46,551 bases of DNA. Origin: CAZPWF01 sp964610775. Lineage in GTDB: Bacteria; Patescibacteriota; Saccharimonadia; Saccharimonadales; JACQNP01. Positions 42,144-46,551 of this stretch are shown piece by piece. The position numbers and the translations under genes are program-made. Positions within the stretch are counted from its first letter, which is position 1. Each line of letters starts with the position of its first letter. The stretch is taken from positions 1 through 46,551 of the forward strand of contig CAZSZC010000006.1 in the NCBI GenBank assembly GCA_964610775.1, given 5' to 3'. A model generated the notes under the pieces. The model worked only from the letters and a program-made list of their open reading frames with translations, did not search any database and had not been told where the DNA came from.

Positions 42144-42253
42144 GCACCGTAGTATTCGTGTTAAACTTTCAGAGGTGCAATTTGAAAAGTATGATGCCAA
42201 CGCATCAGTTCAGACTTGAGTACGTTCCAATTCGTAACACCCAGGTGTACCAA
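42144..42253 (+). other. tRNA-like segment ending in GGTGTACCA (possible degenerate tRNA-Arg)
   Basis: A 110-base segment starting GCACCGTAG, similar to the tRNA-Arg 5' end (GCACCCGTAG), and ending GGTGTACCA, identical to its 3' end. The outer five bases could pair (GCACC/GGTGT with a G-U). Inside are a TGATGC/GCATCA hairpin and a T-arm-like TACG-TTCCAATT-CGTA. Normal D and anticodon arms cannot be drawn, so it is not a functional tRNA by eye. It is followed directly by a 25-bp hairpin. Confidence 0.35.
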
Positions 42254-42296
42254 ATAAAGTGCCCTAGAGTGTCTAGGGTATTTTATTTGGTGTACT
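42244..42296. terminator. Uninterrupted 25-bp hairpin near the element's right end
   Basis: Arms 42244-42268 and 42272-42296 pair over 25 bp without bulges (a few G-U pairs) around a three-base loop. Its lower part AATAAA...TTTATTTG and the GCCC/GGG core have the same design as the hairpin behind tRNA-Ser(TGA). It follows a CCA end in both cases. It may stop transcription from either side. Confidence 0.6.
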
Positions 42297-42425
42297 TACG
42301 AAGCAAGTTGAAGCTACGAAGTAGGGTCGTGGAGCGAGGACGCGCGCAAGAGTTTACTCTGAGCACGCCGGAGTGGAAAAGTGTTCATCGAAGATGAATG
42401 TGCGCTAATCCTGCCGAGTGTACCA
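42254..42425 (+). mobile_element. Mini-element-like segment ending in the tRNA-Arg 3' repeat (attR)
   Basis: 172 bases from the CCA of the tRNA-like segment to the attR repeat. The layout copies the insertion behind tRNA-Ser(TGA): CCA, AATAAA-type hairpin, a GAAGCAA stretch, small hairpins (TTCATC/GATGAA at about 42385-42399), then a tRNA 3'-end copy (42407-42425, 18 of 19 bases identical to tRNA-Arg). No gene is supported inside; the open frame here has no ribosome site or resemblance to a family. Confidence 0.45.
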
Positions 42426-42427
42426 AG

Positions 42428-42454
42428 AAAGAGCCGGTCTTTGGCCGGCTCTTT
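42428..42454 (+). terminator. Terminator behind attR, probably the original tRNA-Arg terminator
   Basis: Perfect 10-bp stem AAAGAGCCGG (42428-42437) / CCGGCTCTTT (42445-42454) with a seven-base loop. It starts three bases after the repeated CCA, the spacing expected for a tRNA terminator, and now lies 12.5 kb from the working tRNA. Confidence 0.82.
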
Positions 42455-42535
42455 CAATACCACGCCCTTTTAACTTCATATGAGGTTATATAAATCTAAT
42501 TTGGTATACTGCACATAATAAATAAGGAGAAACTC

Positions 42536-42916
42536 ATGGCCAAGAGTCAAAAACCAACTGATACTCAGATTATATTTACTAAAGCTGCACGTATACTTAC
42601 TTATTTGATATATGCCTACACACTAGTAGCTGTTACGTTCTTGTCGCTCGGATTTGTTATGTTGCTATTCGGAGCGAATCCAAATGCACCGTTTTCTAAG
42701 TTTATATATAACGTTGCTATTGAGTTTATGGCACCTTTCCGAGGCATATTCCCTACTCATCAGGTTTCGGAAACGGGTTACTTTAGCGCTTCAGCTCTGT
42801 TTGCTATCATTATTTACTTCGTTATCGCAATGTCACTACATGCACTAATAACCTATATAACATCAAAGATTATCAAGCACGAAACTGAGCTTGAAGAAAT
42901 GGTTTCAACCAAATAA
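42536..42916 (+). CDS. YggT-like membrane protein
   Basis: A 126-residue integral membrane protein with helices at about 22-50 and 80-112. The motif FSKFIYNVAIEFMAPFRGIFPTH matches the P-F-R-x-x-x-P signature of the YggT/Ycf19 family, which occurs near division or osmotic-response genes. Single-unit YggT proteins are about 90-100 residues, and this one has extra charged ends. It has an AAGGAG ribosome site. It is the first chromosomal gene to the right of the element. Confidence 0.8.
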   Translation: MAKSQKPTDTQIIFTKAARILTYLIYAYTLVAVTFLSLGFVMLLFGANPNAPFSKFIYNVAIEFMAPFRGIFPTHQVSETGYFSASALFAIIIYFVIAMSLHALITYITSKIIKHETELEEMVSTK

Positions 42917-42919
42917 CTT

Positions 42920-42934
42920 TGTGATATAAATCAC
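42920..42934. promoter_or_regulatory. Crp/Fnr-type operator 1
   Basis: TGTGATATAAATCAC, a TGTGA-N5-TCAC-type palindrome, identical to the site at 43845-43859. It lies upstream of the small reading frame at 43010 and just after the YggT-like stop. The Crp/Fnr regulator encoded at 43156-43803 is the obvious candidate to bind it. Confidence 0.7.
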
Positions 42935-43009
42935 GCTGTTTTGGTGACGAAAAATATACTTTTGTTAAAACCTTACTGACAGTATGAAATTGGAAGGGAG
43001 GAAACGAAG

Positions 43010-43093
43010 GTGTTTAGGATATTCCGTCGTTTTATACGACAAACTCAAGAACAAAAACATAGGGAAAACTGGCGCCAATTCATTGCCTACTAG
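43010..43093 (+). CDS. Possible 27-residue basic peptide
   Basis: A GTG start with a strong GGGAGG ribosome site 8 bases upstream opens a 27-codon frame (MFRIFRRFIRQTQEQKHREN...) ending in TAG. The peptide is basic and amphipathic. It lies downstream of Crp/Fnr operator 1 in an otherwise gene-free 239-base spacer. A second overlapping frame of 40 codons starts at 42984 but has no ribosome site. Coding is suggested only by the ribosome site and regulatory setting. Confidence 0.4.
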   Translation: MFRIFRRFIRQTQEQKHRENWRQFIAY

Positions 43094-43155
43094 GCAAATT
43101 GCCTGAATATGAGTATTAATCATTTATTTGTTTGCTCCCAGGATTTTCTATAAGA

Positions 43156-43803
43156 CTAGAAGAAAGATCGTAGTTTTTGGGTATCTGGAACTATTATCAT
43201 GTGGTCTTTTTGTTTAATTACGCCATTACGTGTCAGGTAGGATAGTTCCCTACCGGTTGTTTCGCGTGTAGCGTTAATTGAGCCAGCAATATCCTGTTGC
43301 CTAAGGGGTACGTTAATAACTGTGCCTTCTTTCGTGACCTTCCCAAATCGTTTCGCCATCGTATATAAGAACGAAACAAGTCTTTCGCGCACAGTTCTGT
43401 AACCGAGGGTCATTATTCTTTCGGAGTGTATTCTATACATCTCAACTGTCAGGTCCATAATAGTTGACATGCCGTCAGGATTTGATTCCAGGAATTTTAG
43501 ATAGTCACGGCGACTTAACCTATAGACGGTAGTTGGAACCATAGTTTGATATATGACACTGCGCTGTTTGCCAGAGATTGCCCATATTAAAGGAAAAACC
43601 TCCCTTTCCTTTCGGATGCTTAGGAGGCTTTCTTCACCATATTTTGTTATGTTGTAAGCTTTTACTATTCCGCTCTCTATATAGTAAACGGCGTTCGGTT
43701 CTTCGCCAGGCCGAATAATAAACTCGCCTTTCTGGTAGGTAAGCGGTGTTCCTCTTTTGAATGCTTCGATTAGAGGTTGGACATCTTTCTTCCTTGCCAA
43801 CAT
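43156..43803 (-). CDS. Crp/Fnr-family transcriptional regulator
   Basis: A 215-residue regulator. The cyclic-nucleotide-binding-type beta-barrel domain covers about 15-120 (FIIRPGEEPNAVYYIESGIVKAY). A dimer helix follows, then a winged helix-turn-helix at about 150-205 with RQQDIAGSINATRETTGRELSYL as recognition region. The FNR Cys cluster is missing, so it does not sense oxygen through an iron-sulfur cluster. The ligand is unknown. Its -10-like TATACT lies 6 bases before the ATG (leaderless candidate), and an operator copy lies about 40-55 bases upstream, suggesting autoregulation. Confidence 0.93.
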   Translation of the reverse strand: MLARKKDVQPLIEAFKRGTPLTYQKGEFIIRPGEEPNAVYYIESGIVKAYNITKYGEESLLSIRKEREVFPLIWAISGKQRSVIYQTMVPTTVYRLSRRDYLKFLESNPDGMSTIMDLTVEMYRIHSERIMTLGYRTVRERLVSFLYTMAKRFGKVTKEGTVINVPLRQQDIAGSINATRETTGRELSYLTRNGVIKQKDHMIIVPDTQKLRSFF

Positions 43804-43844
43804 AGGTTAAGTATACATAACAAAACAGATACGAGCCAGCTATT

Positions 43845-43859
43845 TGTGATATAAATCAC
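43845..43859. promoter_or_regulatory. Crp/Fnr-type operator 2
   Basis: TGTGATATAAATCAC, identical to the operator at 42920-42934. It is located in the 134-base spacer between the divergent regulator and PH-domain genes, so it could control both. A TATAGT hexamer at 43905-43910 would place the site near -65 of the PH-protein promoter, where class I activators bind. Confidence 0.7.
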
Positions 43860-43937
43860 CGCGGCTTAGTGATCATATTAACAGACAGTTTAGCGCTCAG
43901 TGACTATAGTTTTAAGTGTAAGAAAAGAGAGGGTGTT

Positions 43938-44552
43938 ATGGTTGAAAGAACAATTATTGCGAAACAACTAGAAAACATTGATGTTAGACTACCCTTTTGG
44001 CTTAGTCCGGAAATTAAGCAATTGTCTAGGATCATTGCTCCGAACGAGACAATACGGCACGCACTGAATGGACGTTATGAGGGTGGTTTGGCTTTATTGT
44101 GCGCTACCGACCACAGACTTCTAATAATAGACAAAAAGCCATTTTTCTTATCAGTTGAAGATTTGCGATACGACATGTTAGCTGAGGTAGATTTCACGCA
44201 TCAGTTGTTTGATGGAACGATTCACCTTGTAACAATGAACAAAGACGTATGGTTTGTTAGTTTTAAGAAGAAACAATTAGGGCATGTTACTGACTACATT
44301 CATCAAAAACTTTCCGAAAAGAATAATGAGTATCAAAAAGAGATGCAGGCGCTTGGCGATAGGTTTGAGAGTTCAGCCCCTATTCCTGAGTATGTAACAC
44401 AATCACAGGCCAAGGAATTTTTGCCAACTACGCACGAGGCCTGGGATAGGGTTGGGCTTAAAATGGACAGAGTCAACAGAGATAACTATAGTACAAATTC
44501 AAAAAACCCCACCTTTATTCGCCACCGCGTATCCAAGTTCTATCCTTATTAA
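43938..44552 (+). CDS. PH-domain (YokE-like) protein
   Basis: A 204-residue soluble protein. The central part (about 40-130) has the PH-like pattern of YokE proteins: LNGRYEGGLALLCATDHRLLIID, then LRYDMLAEVDFTHQLFDGTIHLV. The end is Asn/Lys-rich and basic. The start at 43938 is used because AGAGAGGG lies just upstream; an ATG at 43869 lies inside the regulatory spacer and is less likely. It is divergent from the Crp/Fnr gene and probably its target. Function unknown. Confidence 0.78.
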   Translation: MVERTIIAKQLENIDVRLPFWLSPEIKQLSRIIAPNETIRHALNGRYEGGLALLCATDHRLLIIDKKPFFLSVEDLRYDMLAEVDFTHQLFDGTIHLVTMNKDVWFVSFKKKQLGHVTDYIHQKLSEKNNEYQKEMQALGDRFESSAPIPEYVTQSQAKEFLPTTHEAWDRVGLKMDRVNRDNYSTNSKNPTFIRHRVSKFYPY

Positions 44553-44581
44553 ATACCCGGCCATGCTGCTATGCTTAAGCC

Positions 44582-45208
44582 ATGAAAGTTGTTGTTTTTG
44601 GGGCGTCCGGGAAAGTTGGTCGGCTGATAGTTAGGATGCTTTTAGATTATGATCACGAAGTGACAGCATTTGTTCACGGATATTCTCCATTTTCTAAACA
44701 GCCGCGATTAAAAATAGTTAAAGGTGATATAAACAATAGATCGGACATTAGGAAAGCCTTATTGAACAATGAGGTTGTTATTAGTTCTCTTGGGAGCTGG
44801 GGTACAAAAACCAAGGACATATTAACGCAGGGTATGACAAATATAATTCCGGTTATGAAGGAATTTGGTATCACAAGGGTTGTATCCTTAACCGGTGCTG
44901 ACGCTTTGCTTCCTCAAGAAAAGCTATCATTATTATCCAAAACGTTTCGATTTGTTTTTAGCTTGTTGGCAGGTAAGATATTGCGCGATGGCGAGAAACA
45001 TCTTGAGTTACTGTCGGAATCCGGACTAGACTGGACAGTCTTAAGATCTCCGGTGATGAATGACAGAGGTTCTAAGAGATTTTTGTTAAAGAGTGAGCAT
45101 CCCTTGCCCTGGACAACAATTAATCGTGAAGCGGTGGCGATGGCAATGGTGGAACTGGCACTTTCTAAGGATTACATCGCTAAGGCGCCAATTATTTTTC
45201 GCAAGTAA
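44582..45208 (+). CDS. NAD(P)-binding protein of the NmrA/SDR type
   Basis: A 208-residue Rossmann-fold protein. The N-terminal GASGKVGRLIVRML is the NAD(P)-binding G-x-x-G-x-x-G motif. Other family marks are VKGDINNRSDIRKAL, the region GITRVVSLTGADALL, and LRSPVMNDRG. The catalytic YxxxK of classical dehydrogenases is absent, as is usual for NmrA-like and NAD-binding family members. A TATGCT hexamer ends 8 bases before the ATG and there is no ribosome site, so the start may be leaderless. Confidence 0.85.
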   Translation: MKVVVFGASGKVGRLIVRMLLDYDHEVTAFVHGYSPFSKQPRLKIVKGDINNRSDIRKALLNNEVVISSLGSWGTKTKDILTQGMTNIIPVMKEFGITRVVSLTGADALLPQEKLSLLSKTFRFVFSLLAGKILRDGEKHLELLSESGLDWTVLRSPVMNDRGSKRFLLKSEHPLPWTTINREAVAMAMVELALSKDYIAKAPIIFRK

Positions 45209-45354
45209 TTCGCCGTTGAGATTGGATACCCTCCATGGAGAGGTGCAATCCTCATACCTACTCTCTCGAAATAATTTCTCGTTCGGGCAAGCAAGGAAAA
45301 CATAAATTGCCACTGGCAGTTTATGGGTTGAACTGGGTACAATAAAGTATATAC

Positions 45355-45445
45355 GGAGAGGTCGCATAGTTGGTCTAGTGCGCTGCACTCGAAATGCAGT
45401 ATATCGGCAACGGTATCGAGGGTTCGAATCCCTCCCTCTCCGCCA
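45355..45445 (+). tRNA. tRNA-Ser(CGA)
   Basis: Class II tRNA. Acceptor GGAGAGG pairs with CCTCTCC, then G and encoded CCA. The anticodon stem CTGCA/TGCAG has loop CTCGAAA, giving anticodon CGA (UCG). The T-arm is GGTTCGAATCC. The -10-like TACAAT lies 11 bases before the 5' end. The 146 bases before it hold no gene; a GGAGAGG fragment at about 45236 has no matching 3' half. Confidence 0.95.
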
Positions 45446-45574
45446 CGAAGAGATGAGTACATTTTTTAGCTAATCTTTTCGTTGTTAATATGAGGATTCG
45501 AACGGCTAGTCCGGTGGACTAGCCAGGCACTTTTGGAGATTCATCAAGAAAAGCGAATCCCTCCCTCTCCGCCA
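45446..45574 (+). mobile_element. Short insertion at tRNA-Ser(CGA) ending in a copy of the tRNA 3' end (putative mini-element)
   Basis: A 129-base segment. A 9-bp hairpin (45446-45454 / 45473-45481) follows the tRNA. GGATTCGAAC (45494-45503) is the inverted T-arm sequence. A perfect 9-bp hairpin GGCTAGTCC/GGACTAGCC (45504-45524) follows. The end CGAATCCCTCCCTCTCCGCC plus A (45554-45574) repeats the last 21 bases of the tRNA exactly, then an A-run. The arrangement is the same as behind tRNA-Ser(TGA). Confidence 0.5.
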
Positions 45575-45601
45575 AAAAAAGTCTGCTAATGTTGATTATA
45601 G

Positions 45602-46551
45602 TTATCGGTTCTCGGACTTTTTCTCATTGATTTCGTCAGCTACTGATTTATTATCATCATCCTTAGGCTTATTGTATATTTCAACGGCGTCTTTATCAGA
45701 CAGCTCCTTAGTATTCAGTACAGTATTAACATTATTTTGTTTTTGCTCTTCAGAAAGAGGTGGCGTCAGTTTCTTGGCGAGGATTAGCGATAATATTCCG
45801 ATGATTGTATAGACCGCTCCCCCGATGAATATTGTGCGACTAAACGATTCGCTGACTGTTTTGAAGCCACGTATTAAGTCTTGCTGGAGGGTCTGGTCGA
45901 TTTTGCCTCCAGAGAAATTAGCCTGCTTAGCTATAAACCAACTGATGGTAGCAAACACTAGTACAGCCACCCCGGTGGATATAAATACTTTACCCAATGT
46001 TCTGAGGGCCTTTACTTTGGTGCTATGTAGTAAGAATATTGCGCCGGAGAGCAGAAAAGCTATCAATCCAAGTATATAAGGAAGTTTTTTTGATAATTGA
46101 TATGCCTTTGGTGCTGATGCTAATTTTTCAGTTAAGGGCTTTTCGTTTTTGCCTTGCAGATCTGCAAATGTTATTGAGTCTTCCGCTAACGGGCTGTCTT
46201 CTGAACTGAACTTGTCTACTATTTGCTGTTTTGTGGCATTAGCATCGAAATTTGGTGGCCTACATGTTGCGTCGAAAGGTTTGTCAGTACTGTTTATTTG
46301 GTCACCCGAAGTACATACTGGCAATGACTCAACATGAGTTACGGCAGCATTTGCAACATTTTCAATAAAGGATGTTTTTGCCGAAGAAACGTCCACGGTG
46401 AAATTAGGTTCATTTGTCTTACCATCTAGCCAGCCAAACACACCATCTACGATTGTTTCGCTTGATTTTTGAATAAATTCAGGACTAAATGATTGCTCGG
46501 CTGCAGCTTTTATCTGCGGAACATCGACAGAAATTTCACCACCCGATTGAT
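45602..46551 (-). CDS. Membrane protein with extracellular N-terminal part, truncated at window edge
   Basis: The frame is open to the right edge of the window with no stop, so the beginning is missing; a GTG at 46441 is only an internal possibility. The visible part has a long polar N-terminal region with two Cys (VCTSGDQ, TCRPPN), then transmembrane helices at about 158-178, 183-205 and 240-262 of the visible protein (LPYILGLIAFLLSGAIFLL; VFISTGVAVLVFATISWFI; IFIGGAVYTIIGILSLIL). It ends in a charged, Lys/Asp/Glu-rich cytoplasmic tail. No family recognised. Confidence 0.75.
   Translation of the reverse strand, partial: QSGGEISVDVPQIKAAAEQSFSPEFIQKSSETIVDGVFGWLDGKTNEPNFTVDVSSAKTSFIENVANAAVTHVESLPVCTSGDQINSTDKPFDATCRPPNFDANATKQQIVDKFSSEDSPLAEDSITFADLQGKNEKPLTEKLASAPKAYQLSKKLPYILGLIAFLLSGAIFLLHSTKVKALRTLGKVFISTGVAVLVFATISWFIAKQANFSGGKIDQTLQQDLIRGFKTVSESFSRTIFIGGAVYTIIGILSLILAKKLTPPLSEEQKQNNVNTVLNTKELSDKDAVEIYNKPKDDDNKSVADEINEKKSENR

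Larger units (their letters stand above)
29935..42425. mobile_element. Integrative element in tRNA-Arg, carrying an Hsp70/AAA+ cargo operon
   Basis: The segment is bounded by direct repeats of the tRNA-Arg 3' end: 29935-29953 (AATCCTGCCGGGTGTACCA) and 42407-42425 with one mismatch (A for G at the 11th base). A large serine recombinase lies at the left junction and a tyrosine recombinase inside. All genes are on the minus strand and none is a typical housekeeping gene. A tRNA-type terminator (42428-42454) follows the right repeat, as expected if it was displaced from the tRNA by the insertion. A second partial repeat (42242-42253) leaves the exact right end open. No relaxase, phage structural genes or replication initiator are seen. 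Confidence 0.75.

Noticed and set aside
42158..42397. 79-codon plus-strand frame near the right end of the element
   Set aside because: It crosses the long hairpin, has no ribosome site and no family-like features; the DNA is better explained as recombination or RNA structure.
29935..42425. Prophage interpretation
   Set aside because: No capsid, terminase, portal or tail genes; only recombinases, small genes and the chaperone operon.
43869..43937. Longer N-terminus for the PH-domain protein
   Set aside because: The extra 23 residues are encoded in the promoter spacer; AGAGAGGG supports the ATG at 43938.
45209..45354. GGAGAGGTG fragment at about 45236, like the start of tRNA-Ser
   Set aside because: No matching acceptor, anticodon or T-arm follows; at most a short tRNA fragment.
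45172..45462. Minus-strand frame with GGEGGIRTLDTV
   Set aside because: Antisense of tRNA-Ser(CGA); the same false pattern.

Overview
The window looks like a chromosomal segment around the replication origin of a Patescibacteria/CPR bacterium, most likely Candidatus Saccharibacteria (TM7). The lineage call is an inference. It rests on the canonical rpmH-rnpA-yidC-jag / oriC / dnaA-dnaN-recF arrangement, a reduced type IV secretion-like locus (VirB4, PrgI, VirB6-like and many VirB2-like pilins) directly beside the origin, giant secreted wall-hydrolase fusions, and the standard genetic code (TGA is used as a stop).

Layout. 1-983: end of a glycosyltransferase. 959-2900 (minus): jag/khpB, yidC, rnpA, rpmH. 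2901-3182 and 4539-4784: two DnaA-box clusters flanking dnaA, that is, a bipartite oriC. 3183-6962 (plus): dnaA, dnaN, recF. 6959-23411 (minus): one long operon for a cell-envelope machine: a membrane protein with a Cys-containing ectodomain, a VirB6-like channel, a basic protein, PrgI, a free VirB4 N-terminal (TraC-like) protein, the VirB4 ATPase, a 991-aa membrane protein ending in an M15 D,D-carboxypeptidase domain, a roughly 1280-aa secreted protein with five putative hydrolase domains, and a membrane-anchored protein. 23489-27116 (plus, divergent): a small anchored protein and six tandem VirB2/TrbC-like pilin paralogues. Together these suggest a T4SS- or pilus-like apparatus that carries its own peptidoglycan-cutting enzymes. 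No VirB11, VirD4 or relaxase is visible.

27187-29826: hsp20, comF, tRNA-Ser(GCT), a small protein with a duplicated 14-residue motif, tRNA-Ser(TGA) followed by a short insertion that repeats the tRNA 3' end, and a PH-like membrane protein. 29877-29953 is tRNA-Arg(GCG).

29935-42425 is interpreted as a 12.5-kb integrative element in the 3' end of tRNA-Arg, bounded by 19-bp direct repeats with one mismatch. It encodes a large serine recombinase whose reading frame crosses the left junction, a tyrosine recombinase, small element genes, a protein resembling only the C-terminal domain of RarA/MgsA, and a tightly packed six-gene cargo operon. The cargo is a membrane-anchored GrpE-like factor, a long Hsp70, a membrane-anchored J-like protein without an evident HPD motif, a Cdc48/proteasome-type AAA+ ATPase, a DUF6804-like membrane protein and a prepilin-peptidase-like protein. 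This mobile, membrane-tethered chaperone/unfoldase module is the best candidate for an undescribed system here.

42426-46551 returns to chromosomal genes: a YggT-like protein, a Crp/Fnr regulator flanked by two identical 15-bp palindromic operators, a PH-domain protein, an NAD(P)-binding protein, tRNA-Ser(CGA) with another short insertion repeating the tRNA 3' end, and a truncated membrane protein at the edge.
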